This document shows positions 52,747 through 63,100 of a stretch of 64,000 nucleotides of DNA, in pieces. Positions within the stretch are counted from its first letter, which is position 1. Every line of letters starts with the position of its first letter. This DNA is from Desulfonema magnum (GTDB taxonomy: Bacteria > Desulfobacterota > Desulfobacteria > Desulfobacterales > 4be13), in the NCBI RefSeq assembly GCF_017377395.1, contig NZ_CP061800.1, positions 4,051,633 through 4,115,632 on the forward strand, written 5' to 3'. The position numbers and the translations under genes were made by a program. The notes under the pieces were generated by a model. It had not been told where the DNA came from and searched no databases. It saw nothing but the letters and a program-made list of their open reading frames with translations.

Positions 52747-54960
52747 TCAGAAGGAATACGACACCCTGGTCATAAATGTTCTTCCAGGCCGGGGCATATC
52801 GTTTTGAATAGCCGTACTCATATCCGGATATCTGTAATCTTCATTAAAAAGATTAAAACCGCTGACCTGTAATTCAATCCCTTTGATGAAATTCCTGAAC
52901 GTCAATGAAGCGTTAAACAACGTACAGGAATCTGTCGCCTCCCGATTATCAATAAATACCAGTTTCTCACCATCCCACATCTTCTCCTCACTCCGCTTTC
53001 TTTTCCCTATGTAGTTCAAAGAGATGTTCGTTATCATGTATTCGGACAGATCATAGTTCAGACCGATATTTCCGTAAAATTCCGGTGTCCCACCGGGATA
53101 AAAATCTCCCTGTGTCTGCGTTGTTCCTTCAATGATCTCATGCCTTGTATTTTTCACATCCTGCCAGGTAAAATTACAATACGCGTATTTATATTTGTCA
53201 AATGCCATCTTAAAATCTGCTTCCACACCGATAGCTTCCATATTTCCTACATTTTCATAAACTCCCTCAGCATATTGAATAAGGTCATTGCTCTCCACGC
53301 TGAAAAAGGTCAGACTGCCTCTGATATTTTTGGCAAAGTCACACCCGATCTGTCCTTCCAGCGTGGTGATTTTTTCCGGTTCAGCGTCTTTGTTTCCCAC
53401 GCCTCCGGGGTTGTTTTTGGTATATAATTCCAGAAATCCGGGCGCACGAAACGCTTTGCCGTAAAGCCCTTTGAGCCAGATTTTTTCTGTAGGAGCATAG
53501 ACGAGTCCGAAACGAGGGGTGGTGCTGGAACCGACATCATCGTAATCATCATACCGTAAGCCAGCAGTAAAAGAGAGATTCTCCACGCCTTTCTCCAGAG
53601 AGAGAAGCGCTTTTATATCGAAGATTCCCTGTCCGTAAACCGCCACAACATTTCGCTCTGCGTCTTCGGCCCAGTTTGCAACATCCGATATGTCTGTCTT
53701 TCCCCCGGGAAAATATTTATAGGGAAAGTCAGAATAAGGAATGCCGTTAAGCTCAAGTGGTGAGCCGGTATCATTGTAATTTGCATAATGTCTTACCTGA
53801 AACATATCAGAGTACTCATAGGATGTTCCCGCGGTTAGCTGAATTCCCGGATATAGTTCATAATCGCCTGAAATCTCGCCGCCCCGGACAGACATGTCGC
53901 TATGTGGTCCAGCGTGAATTCCCTCACCCGGAGGAAACCCGGTGTGTATCTCCATCTCTGCGGTCTCTTCGGGAAAAACTTCAAAATAAGCCTCATAATG
54001 CGCATAATCATAGAATGCCCTGAAGAGCAAATGCCCTTTGTCAGCCAGGGTCATTCTGTAGCCAAGTTCGCCATAAGCATACAGACTGTCCAGTTCACCT
54101 TCATCCGTTAATGCGTTGGCAAGTCCGACAGGGTTTTCAAAATCAAGTTTCTGAAAAAAACCGGAGAAATAAAATTCATCATAACTGATATTTGTCTGAA
54201 AGGTATAATACTCTTTGCCGCTGGTCATTTCTCTTGACGCTGAAGGTGCAAATATGGGAGAGTCTGTTGCCGCGTCTGATTCAATGATGCCGTCATATCC
54301 GTCTGTGGTATGATAATCCGCGTAGAGATAGGCTTTAACATTATCTTTTTTATATGAAAATTCACCGTAAGGCTTTATGGTTTCAAAGGTTCCGCCTTGC
54401 ACGGATATTTCAGAGGGATCGTCTCCGCCTTGTTTGGTAATCACATTGATTACGCCCAGAAAAGCCCCAGTGCCGTAAAGCGCGGAACCGGGGCCGCGGA
54501 TGATTTCAATTTTTTTAATATTGTCAAGGGGTAAAGTATTGAAATGCAGATAGGCGCTCCCGTACTGAGCTTGCATACTATGCCCGTTTATCATCAGTTT
54601 GATTTTGTCGTTCATACTTGAGGAACCCATTCCGCGTATATTTACCTTATGGTCGGGATAAACGATTCTGTGGCTTATATCAAACCCGGGCACGGTTCTT
54701 AGCACATCAATGATATCTCTGGCCCCCATGTTTCTGATTTCCTCGCCGCTAATCACTGAAACAATTGACGGAGCTTCCTGTGCTGTCATTTTTGTTTTTG
54801 TTGCAACAGACACGTCCGTATCCAGTAATTCTTCAAGAGACATTTTTATCAGTTCCTCTGTTTTCAACTCTTGTTCCTCTGCAACCACTTGGAACGAGAG
54901 GATTAAGACAGCCAACACCGTCAAAACTGAAAGCTTTTTCAGAATTCCCAAACTTTTCAC
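52747..54960 (-). CDS. TonB-dependent outer-membrane receptor
   Basis: The 737-aa protein has a GTG start at 54960 with GGAG upstream. A signal peptide 'LSVLTVLAVLILSFQVVA' is followed by 'MSLEELLDTDVSVATKTKMT', a TonB-linked start, and then the plug domain ('APSIVSVISGEEIRNMGARD', 'MINGHSMQAQYG', 'IKKIEIIRGPGSALYGTGAF'). The rest is a 22-strand-type beta barrel ending in 'FMTRVSYSF' with the terminal aromatic. No substrate is indicated. TonB, ExbB and ExbD are not in the window. Confidence 0.92.
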   Translation of the reverse strand: MKSLGILKKLSVLTVLAVLILSFQVVAEEQELKTEELIKMSLEELLDTDVSVATKTKMTAQEAPSIVSVISGEEIRNMGARDIIDVLRTVPGFDISHRIVYPDHKVNIRGMGSSSMNDKIKLMINGHSMQAQYGSAYLHFNTLPLDNIKKIEIIRGPGSALYGTGAFLGVINVITKQGGDDPSEISVQGGTFETIKPYGEFSYKKDNVKAYLYADYHTTDGYDGIIESDAATDSPIFAPSASREMTSGKEYYTFQTNISYDEFYFSGFFQKLDFENPVGLANALTDEGELDSLYAYGELGYRMTLADKGHLLFRAFYDYAHYEAYFEVFPEETAEMEIHTGFPPGEGIHAGPHSDMSVRGGEISGDYELYPGIQLTAGTSYEYSDMFQVRHYANYNDTGSPLELNGIPYSDFPYKYFPGGKTDISDVANWAEDAERNVVAVYGQGIFDIKALLSLEKGVENLSFTAGLRYDDYDDVGSSTTPRFGLVYAPTEKIWLKGLYGKAFRAPGFLELYTKNNPGGVGNKDAEPEKITTLEGQIGCDFAKNIRGSLTFFSVESNDLIQYAEGVYENVGNMEAIGVEADFKMAFDKYKYAYCNFTWQDVKNTRHEIIEGTTQTQGDFYPGGTPEFYGNIGLNYDLSEYMITNISLNYIGKRKRSEEKMWDGEKLVFIDNREATDSCTLFNASLTFRNFIKGIELQVSGFNLFNEDYRYPDMSTAIQNDMPRPGRTFMTRVSYSF

Positions 54961-54994
54961 GATTTCTCCTTTCTTTAGTTGTTTTTATTTATGA

Positions 54995-55156
54995 TAAGTA
55001 CCTGAGCAAAAGTTTTTACAGATCCCTGACAAAGAAACCCGGCTTTTTCCGACATGGAAAAACGCCTCATCCGGGAGAAAAAGCCGGGTTTCTTTCCCCG
55101 TAAAGGCTGTCTCGGATTATAATCAAAAGTCGGAAAAATTTATGGTTAGGTACTTA
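54995..55156. mobile_element. 162-bp MITE (TAAGTACC family), copy 3
   Basis: The ends TAAGTACCTGAGCAAAAGTT and AAATTTATGGTTAGGTACTTA-type flank the AAACCCGGCTTTTTCC / GAAAAAGCCGGGTTTC palindrome. It lies just upstream of the TonB receptor's start, so it separates the receptor from any upstream promoter. The remaining gap (55157-55387) holds a REP palindrome (ATTCCCACGCAAAGCGTGGG at 55316) and no gene. Confidence 0.85.
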
Positions 55157-55387
55157 TAGCATGATTCTGATTTACACGCTCGTGTTTTGGCCTCGTTCCT
55201 ATGCTTTTTTCTCATTTTCAGATTCCGACTTCACGAGACACAAGTCTCGGAGGCTGCCTTGCCGGAGAGGAATTTGAAAACAAGAGAAAAACAGGACGCG
55301 AAGCGTCCCCTCTGCATTCCCACGCAAAGCGTGGGAATGAGAGTGAAGGGGGCCGTGGCAAATACTGATCCTGATCCTTTTTATCTG

Positions 55388-57496
55388 TTATGACTGGCGG
55401 TTTGTAATGAAAGATTTCAGCACTTCCATGAAACTTTCAGCCAAATGCACGACCGTAGCCCGTTTATGAATGTTTTCGCTGTACCTCCAACTCATTTGCA
55501 GTCTGTCCTCGGCCACAAATCCGTCCACTTCCAGCAGATGAAAACGATTTCCCTGCTGACTGCGGGTAAATTCAAATAAGTACTGATCAAACTGCCCCAT
55601 GTAATTAAAACTTATTTCTGCCTGAGGCATCGCCTCCAGTCTGCGGCGAATGGTTTCATCTCTGCTCATGTACCGAAGAAGGCTGTAGCCGATACCCCGT
55701 TGAGGAATGCTGCGCAACTGTTCTTTGACAGATTTCACGATGTTCCCGGGATGAGAATCCGTTTCCAGCTTCAATAGCACAGGAAATACAATAGTAAAAC
55801 AGCCTGCAGTGCGAGACAGATCAGTATCCGGAAAAAGTTCCTCTCTGCCATGTGCTTCCAAATCAACCAGCAGGGCCAGTTCTCCGGAGTAACGATTCAG
55901 GGTTTGCAACAGAGCAGCCAGCAGCACATCATTGATTTGGGAATTGTAAATGCCCGGTATGTCATACAACAATGCGTGGGTATCTTCAACTCCCAGAGAA
56001 TTCAGAACACAACCTGTTGAAAGCACAGTGTTAGCTGATTTGCCAGATGGATAGTCCACCGGTAAAGAAGGAATATGAGACCGGACATCCGACAGCCAGT
56101 AGTCCGACTCTGCGGCTAATGATTCTGACTTGACATACTCTGCCAAACGGTAAGCCCAGTCTTTGTAAGCTGTTGTCTTGAGCGGAAGCTGAATCGGTTC
56201 TCCGCGTCCGACCTGTCCGCAGGCAGTAAAGAAGTCCTCCAGTAAAATTCTGCACGACATGCTGTCGGCTGACAGATAATGCATAACTATCACCAAACGA
56301 TCAGGTTTGTCCGAGCCAAAAAAGAGCAGACCTGCCTGGGTGACAGGGCCTTCTGAAAGGTTCAGTCCTTTTCTCAGCCTAGCGATTTCGGACTCAGCCG
56401 CGGTTTCCTGGTCCTCGGGTGAAAGACCCGATAAATCTGTCACCGTGAAAGGCACTGTTTCATCCGGCTCGGCATTGATTTGCTCCCAGTCCCGCCAATT
56501 ATCAGACAATGATTTAAACCGTAAGCGCAGCGCGTCGTGATGTAACAGCAACTGGCGAATAATTTCCTCAAACTCATTCGGTTCCAGGTTTTGCGGTGCA
56601 TCAATCAGAACAGACATATTAAAGTGGTGGCATTCGGGCATACTATGTTCAAACACATAATACTGAGCAGATGTCAGCGGCAACGGTCCCGTTATCACTT
56701 CCTGCTCCGCCCGGACCGAAGCGGCAGTTTCTGTCACCACCTCAGCCAGTTTGGAAACGGTCTGATGTTCAAATATCTGTCTGGGAGTAAGCTGGATTCC
56801 CACCTGACCCGCTATTGTCCGGATGGTCATGCTCAAAATAGAATCTCCTCCCAGTTCAAAAAAATTGTCGTGAATACCGACTCGATCCAGTTTCAAGACC
56901 TTGGCCCATATATCGGTCAGGAGTTTTTCCGTGGTGGTACAGGGAGGGACAAAACCTTCTTCGGGTCTTTTTCGGAGCAGATCAGGCCGCGGCAGCGTAC
57001 GACGATCTGTTTTGCCGTTCGGGGTCAGCGGCAACGCGTCCATGGGTACGAAAGCCGCAGGAACCATGTAATCAGGCAGCTTCTGCCTGAGAAATTCTCG
57101 TAGTGCTTTGACAGAGGGAGCCGGTTCTTTTTTGAAAACAACATAAGCCGCCAACTGTCTGGCACCGGATTCATCTTCATGGATGATAACCACATTTTCC
57201 CGGATATCAGGATGTCCTGCCAACACACTTTCAATCTCTCCCAGTTCCACACGAAATCCCCGAAGCTTCACCTGATGGTCAATCCGTCCGAGATATTCAA
57301 CATCCCCGTCCGAAAGATAACGCGCCAGATCCCCGGACTTGTAAAGACGCATTCCTGAAAATTCTCCGGTTTCTATTTTTATGAACCGCTCTTTTGTCAG
57401 CTCGGGACGATTGAGATAGCCCCGTGCCACGCCCGCGCCGCCAACATACATTTCACCGGGAATGCCGGCCGGCAGAGGCTGCATATTGCCTGTCAA
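55388..57496 (-). CDS. NRPS, 3' part: adenylation end, carrier and epimerase-like domain (frameshifted)
   Basis: This 702-codon frame begins in the middle of an adenylation domain (TTG codon used only as frame start) and is the continuation of the gene at 57453-59894. It contains 'YLSDGDVEYLGRIDHQVKLR' (A7-A8), A10 'PNGKTDR' at 159-165, a carrier domain with 'FFELGGDSILSM' (Ser219), then a condensation/epimerisation-type domain (about 265-690). 'ISFNYMGQFD' supports an epimerase. Its second His of HHxxxDG is replaced, as HYLSADS at 406-412. No thioesterase is present, so release is by another enzyme or the gene is dead. Confidence 0.85.
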   Translation of the reverse strand: MTGNMQPLPAGIPGEMYVGGAGVARGYLNRPELTKERFIKIETGEFSGMRLYKSGDLARYLSDGDVEYLGRIDHQVKLRGFRVELGEIESVLAGHPDIRENVVIIHEDESGARQLAAYVVFKKEPAPSVKALREFLRQKLPDYMVPAAFVPMDALPLTPNGKTDRRTLPRPDLLRKRPEEGFVPPCTTTEKLLTDIWAKVLKLDRVGIHDNFFELGGDSILSMTIRTIAGQVGIQLTPRQIFEHQTVSKLAEVVTETAASVRAEQEVITGPLPLTSAQYYVFEHSMPECHHFNMSVLIDAPQNLEPNEFEEIIRQLLLHHDALRLRFKSLSDNWRDWEQINAEPDETVPFTVTDLSGLSPEDQETAAESEIARLRKGLNLSEGPVTQAGLLFFGSDKPDRLVIVMHYLSADSMSCRILLEDFFTACGQVGRGEPIQLPLKTTAYKDWAYRLAEYVKSESLAAESDYWLSDVRSHIPSLPVDYPSGKSANTVLSTGCVLNSLGVEDTHALLYDIPGIYNSQINDVLLAALLQTLNRYSGELALLVDLEAHGREELFPDTDLSRTAGCFTIVFPVLLKLETDSHPGNIVKSVKEQLRSIPQRGIGYSLLRYMSRDETIRRRLEAMPQAEISFNYMGQFDQYLFEFTRSQQGNRFHLLEVDGFVAEDRLQMSWRYSENIHKRATVVHLAESFMEVLKSFITNRQS

Positions 57497-59894
57497 GTAT
57501 GTAAAGCCGAAGATCAGGAATTGGAGAACCGATCACAGATCCCGGGCTGGCCAAATCAGCTATGGTCAGGGGGCGATATGTGACATGAACGGTCGTTTCC
57601 GTGATACCGTACATATTGATTAGCTGAGGAGACTGATCTCCGTGTCGTTCAAACCACGGTTTCAGGCTCTTCAGCTCAAGCGCCTCCCCGCCGAAGATCA
57701 CCAGGCGTAAGCTGATATCCCGGCCGGCGTCCGAAGCTTCATCTGCCCGAATAAGCTGACGAAATGCAGAGGGGGTCTGGTTGAGAACCGTTATCTGCTC
57801 TCTGCACAGCAATTCATGAAAGGCTTCGGGGGACCGGCTCACCCAGTAGGGAACCACCACAAGACGGCCTCCGTAAAGGAGCGCGCCCCATAGTTCCCAG
57901 ACTGAAAAATCAAATGCGTAGGAGTGAAAAAGCGTCCACACATCATTTTCATTAAAGCGGAACCATGAATCTGTTGCCTGAAAGAGGCGCACCACATTGT
58001 AATGAGTTATCAGAACCCCTTTGGGCTTCCCGGTGGAACCGGAAGTGTAAATTACATAAGCGAGATTATCGGGTGTTGCTTCGGCAGCCGGATTGTCCTC
58101 ATTTTCCCGGGAAATCGTTTTCCAGTCCGTATCCAGACAGATGATATGCCCTCCGTAATCAGGCAATCCGCTTATCAGTTTTTGCTGGGTCAGCAAAACC
58201 GATAACCGGGTATCTTCCAGCATAAAACCAAGACGTTCCTCAGGATAAGCCAGTTCCAAAGGCACATACGCGCCGCCTGCTTTGAGGATTCCTAAAATTC
58301 CCACAACCATGTCTGAAGATCGTTCCACACAGATGCCCACCAGACTGTCCGGCCCCACTCCCAGTTTTTGAAGATAATGAGCCAGCTGATTGGCCCTGGT
58401 ATTCAGATCCTGGTAAGACATTCGGTTCTCCTCAGACACAAGTGCTATGGCATTCGGAGTCTTTTCTGCCCAGGCTTCGAACAATTGATGAAGACATTTG
58501 TCCCGGGGATACGCTGTCTGAGTATTATTCCATTCAGCAAGCCACTGATGCCGTTCCTCCGAAGTCAGCAAAGGTAATTCTCCGATTCGCTGATTCGGAT
58601 TCTCGGCAATGCCTTCCAGCAGCATCTGAAAATGTCCGATCATTCGGGTGATCGCAGCCTTATTAAAAAGATCGGTTTTGTATTCTATACTGCCGATGAT
58701 GCCTTGTTCCCGGTCATCCAGTGAAAAGGTTAAATCAAACTTCGCAGTGCCGGAATGGACATCCGTCAGGCTTATGTCCCATGCAGGATGATGTTCCGGC
58801 AGAGCAGGCTGAAGCACAAAGGCAACCTGAAAAAGGGGATTCTGACTTATTCCGCGCTCCGGCCGGAGCGCTGCCACCAGCTTATCAAAAGGCATGTCCT
58901 GATGCTCATAAGCCTCCAGTGTCACTTCCCGTATCCGCTTCAGCAGGTCTTGAAAACCGGGATTACCGGAAAGATCGGTACGCAGAACCAGCGCGTTGAG
59001 AAAATGCCCGATGACATCTTCAAGTTCTGACTGGCCGCGCCCTGATGTGAATGTGCCGATGACAATGTCTTCCTGCCCTGAATAGCGGTAAAGCAGTGTT
59101 TTAATGGCCGCGGACAGTGTCATGAACAGCGTGACCCCCTGCTGACGACTTAAGGTCCTGAGTGCCTCTGTCAGATTTTTGGACAGTGCAAAGCCTTGCC
59201 GATCCCCCTTGGATGTCACTGCTGACGCCTGGGGATGGTCTGTGGGAAGCTGAAATACAGGCATGTTTTCCAGCTTTTTTTTCCAGTACGCCAGATGGGG
59301 CGCAAGGACTTCGTCTTGCAGCCATTCCCGCTGCCATGCGGCAAAGTCGGGATATTGTATCCTCAGCTCAGGGAGGGGTGAGGGGTTTCCAGAAGAAAAA
59401 GCCCTGTAAAGTGTTTCCAATTCCGGAAAAAATATACGGTAAACCGATATTCCGTCCATTACAATATGATGTGCAACAAAGAACAAGCGATAATCGGTGT
59501 CTCCCAATTGCATGAGGATGGCTCGCAGAAGCGGCCCCCGGGTGAGATCAAAAGGGCGGTTCATTTCCTCTGCGGCCATCCGCAAACATTCAGATTCCCG
59601 TTCAGCTTCAGGGAGTTCACGAAGATCTGTCAGCGGCAGAGAAAAAGGAAAGGGACGATGAATTGCCTGAACAGGTTTCCCGTGGTCTGCTGTGGCAAAG
59701 GTGGTCTGCAAGGCTTCGTGACGCCGGATCATCTCCGTGAAACTCTGCTCCAATGCCGAAGTATCTATGTTTTCGCTAATGCGAATGCTGAAGGCATCGT
59801 TATAAATCGGCAGCTCAGGGTTCAGGCTGGTGATAAACCACAACTGCTGCTGGGGAAAGGAAAGAGGAAAAGTTTGGATATTGTTCTGATTCAT
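57453..59894 (-). CDS. NRPS, 5' part: condensation and Thr-type adenylation domain, frameshifted
   Basis: The 813-codon frame starts 'MNQNNIQTFPLSFPQQQLWF' with a condensation domain (active site HHIVMDG at 142-148), then an adenylation domain (A3 TSGSTGKPKG at 617-626, A5 'NMYGITETTVHVT'). Reading the ten-residue pocket by alignment to GrsA gives D-F-W-N-I-G-M-V-H, the known threonine code. After 'LRLYILD' the frame runs into 'RQYAASAGRHSR' and a stop. The frame one base away continues as 'TGNMQPLPAGIPGEMYVGG', so a net one-base shift near 57490 splits the gene. This could be a sequencing error, a true mutation or a programmed event. The reading frames overlap by 44 bp. Confidence 0.88.
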   Translation of the reverse strand: MNQNNIQTFPLSFPQQQLWFITSLNPELPIYNDAFSIRISENIDTSALEQSFTEMIRRHEALQTTFATADHGKPVQAIHRPFPFSLPLTDLRELPEAERESECLRMAAEEMNRPFDLTRGPLLRAILMQLGDTDYRLFFVAHHIVMDGISVYRIFFPELETLYRAFSSGNPSPLPELRIQYPDFAAWQREWLQDEVLAPHLAYWKKKLENMPVFQLPTDHPQASAVTSKGDRQGFALSKNLTEALRTLSRQQGVTLFMTLSAAIKTLLYRYSGQEDIVIGTFTSGRGQSELEDVIGHFLNALVLRTDLSGNPGFQDLLKRIREVTLEAYEHQDMPFDKLVAALRPERGISQNPLFQVAFVLQPALPEHHPAWDISLTDVHSGTAKFDLTFSLDDREQGIIGSIEYKTDLFNKAAITRMIGHFQMLLEGIAENPNQRIGELPLLTSEERHQWLAEWNNTQTAYPRDKCLHQLFEAWAEKTPNAIALVSEENRMSYQDLNTRANQLAHYLQKLGVGPDSLVGICVERSSDMVVGILGILKAGGAYVPLELAYPEERLGFMLEDTRLSVLLTQQKLISGLPDYGGHIICLDTDWKTISRENEDNPAAEATPDNLAYVIYTSGSTGKPKGVLITHYNVVRLFQATDSWFRFNENDVWTLFHSYAFDFSVWELWGALLYGGRLVVVPYWVSRSPEAFHELLCREQITVLNQTPSAFRQLIRADEASDAGRDISLRLVIFGGEALELKSLKPWFERHGDQSPQLINMYGITETTVHVTYRPLTIADLASPGSVIGSPIPDLRLYILDRQYAASAGRHSR

Positions 59895-59968
59895 CTGATC
59901 ACCTTAAATTTTTGCTATTCTGATAACTAAAATATACATTTATTTTTTCCTTGAACATGGAATGATTC

Positions 59969-60118
59969 TAAGTACCCGATCAAAAGTTTTTTACATCTTT
60001 TTTTCTGCGAACAGCGGAGAAACCCGGCTTTTTCCTTCAGGGTCGGCGGATCATTCCGGGGAAAAAAGCCGGGTTTCTTCCCCCGGGCAAATATCGAAAA
60101 CTTATGGTCAGGTACTTA
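59969..60118. mobile_element. 150-bp MITE (TAAGTACC family), copy 4, supplying a stop codon
   Basis: The ends TAAGTACCCGATCAAAAG and CTTATGGTCAGGTACTTA enclose the GAAACCCGGCTTTTTCC / GGAAAAAAGCCGGGTTTC palindrome. On the minus strand its TAA is the stop codon of the NRPS gene at 60116, so the element trims or caps that protein. It fills most of the 220-bp gap between the two NRPS genes. Confidence 0.88.
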
Positions 60119-63100
60119 ATTGCCAGAATTCCGAGTTCGCGGAACAGCTCGTATGGGCGGCGGAGTTTTCACCTTCTGCCCTTTCTGAAGCGTTTCATCA
60201 ACAAGCTTTGCCAATCTGGCTACCGTAGGCGATTCAAAAAGACAGGTCAGCGGCAGTTCCACTTTAAACCTGTCCCGCAAGCGGGAATGGATCTGAACAG
60301 CCATCAGAGAATGTTGTCCCAATTCAATGAAATTATCATGGATGCTGATCTGTTCCAGGTTCATGACTTCGGCAGAAACAGAGGCAATGATTTCTTCCGT
60401 AGGCGTGCGGGGCGCGATGAAATTGCCCTTTTCAGCCATCTGAAATGTATCCGGGACAGGAAGCGCACGGCGATCCACCTTGCCGTTCGGCGTCAGCGGC
60501 AAAGCATTCAGAAATACAAAACCGGAAGGTATCATATAATGAGGCAGCTTCTGATTCAAATACTCACGCAACTGCCCGCTGGCTGTGCGTTGCAGAAGCT
60601 TCAAGATATTTCGGCTTCGGAGGAGATATGTCATGCTTTGCTGAATAAGCGTCTCCTCGGCCGGCAACAGTTCAAATTCAACGCCAACGCGTCGTGCCTG
60701 ACGCCATCTGATTTTTCCCCTGAGCCAGTATTCTTCGGATTTACCCGGCAGCACCAGCCCCAGGCGGACAGGTTTACCTTTAACAAAAGTATCCGGAACT
60801 CCTGTCAGGCAGACCCCGCCCGCTGAGATATCTTCTGTGCGTACTTTTATCCACTTCTGTTCAAATTCTGCTGTGCAAAGGGTTTGGTAAGGTATCCGAT
60901 CCGGAGTCACTTCAGGCACGATATAGGCCACCAGTCGTTTGTCACCGGGCTTGTCATCCCGAACGATAACCGCAGCCTGATTTACATTAGAATGTAAAGA
61001 TAAGACGCCTTCGATTTCTCCGAGTTCGATGCGGAAGCCGCGGACTTTTACCTGATGATCAATGCGGCCAAGAAAATCAATGGTGCCGTCAGGCAGGTAC
61101 CGGGCCAAATCTCCGGTTTTGTAAAGACGGTCTTCCGGTGCATCGCCAAAAGGGTCGGAGATGAATTTCTCAGCAGTCAGTTCCGGACGGTTGAGATATC
61201 CCCGGGCAAGGGCGATGCCGCTGATGTGCAGTTCCCCGGGAACTCCGACCGGAACAGGTTGGAGACAGCTGTCCAGAATGTAGATCCGGGTATTGGCGAT
61301 GGGACGGCCGATAGGCGGTTTCTGATCACCTTCAAGACATTCGGTTGCAACGGCGCAGACAGTGGCCTCACTCGGTCCGTAGGCATTGATGAAACAGCGG
61401 TCTTCTGACCATCTCGCTATCAGATCAGGGGGACAGGCTTCTCCGGCCACAATAATGTTCCGTAAATCCGGGAATGCCTCACCAGGTTGAAAGGCCAGGG
61501 CTGACGGAGGAAAGGTCACATGCGTGACAGACTGCTGATTCAGCAGACGCGTCAGCCCCGGACCGGGAAGCAGAGATTCTGATGTTCCCAGACAGAGCCT
61601 TGCTCCGGAACAAAGCGCCATGACAATTTCCCAGACAGACGCGTCAAAGCTGAAAGAAGAGAATTGAAGAACACAGCTATCCGATTGCAGGTTAAACATT
61701 TGAATCTGCGCGGAAGACAGATTACACAATCCGCGATGAATCAGCAAAACGCCTTTGGGTTTTCCGGTGGATCCCGAGGTGTAAATCACGTAAGCCAGGT
61801 TTTCCGGTGTTACTCGGGTGACCGGGTTTTCCATGTTTTCCTGGGAAATGACATCCCAGTCTTTGTCCAGACAGATCACATTTGCTGTGTGTTCAGAAAG
61901 ATTCCCAAGCAATTTTTCCTGTGTCAGCAGTATCTGAATCCGGGCGTCTGACAGCATGAATGCCAAGCGATCCTGCGGATATGCCGGGTCCAACGGCACA
62001 TAAGCACCGCCTGCCTTGAGTACACCCATAATCCCCGCGATCATCTCAAAAGACCGCTCTGCGCAAATGCCTACCAAAACTTCCGGTTCCACACCCAATG
62101 AACCCAGATAATGCGCGATTTGGTTGGCCCGGGCATTCAGTTCTCCGTAACTCAGATGTTTATCCTCAAACACCACAGCCACGGCATCCGGATTTTGTTC
62201 AGCGTGTGCTTCAAACAACTGATGGACACATTTGTCATCGGGATATTCTGTCCGGGTATCGTTCCATTCCACAAGTAACTGATGCCGCTCAGTTTCGGTC
62301 AGCAGAGGCAACTGGGAAATGGCCTGATTCGGATTTGCCGTCACCCCCTCCGATAAGGTCTCAAAATGTCCTGCTGCACGGATAACACTAGCAGCGTCAA
62401 ACAGCTCGGTATCATATTTAAATGTTCCGCTGAGTCCCGATTCCGTGTCCTCCAGTATCAGCGCCAAATCAAACGCTCCTGAGAGGCTTTCGATGTCTTC
62501 AGAAATATCCCGCAAAGCAAATATTATCTGAGACAGGGAGGTCTGATCCTGTTGTAATATTTCTGCCAGTTTTTCAAAGGGCAGTTCCCTGTGATCATAG
62601 GCATTCTGTGTTACTTCCCTGACCCGGTTCAGCAATTCCCGAACATCCGGATTTCCCGAAAGATCAACACGCAGAGCCAGCGTATTATTGGGAACAGGCA
62701 TGGCAACCACAATGTCCTCTTGTCCGGTGTAACGAGAAAGAAGCGTCAAAAAGACTGTCATCAGCATCACAGACAGGGAAACATCTGAATCCTCGCTTAA
62801 CTTTTTCAGCCGCATTGCCAGGTCAGGATGAAGGTGAAAATGCTCGGCAGCGTATCGGAAGGTTCGAACCGGAGGACGGGGCCGGTCCGCGGGAAGTTCC
62901 AACAAAGCAGGGATGTTGGCCAACTGGGATTTCCAGTAATTGACATGTGGCTCCGGAAACTGCTCAAACGAAATATGCTCCTCTGTCAGACCCAGAAGTT
63001 CTGCAGCCACAAGCTTCATAATTTCATTGGTTCCGCCAAAGATCGGCATGAGCCGCACATCACGAAACCCCCTTGCTATGGGACATTTTTCCAACATGCC

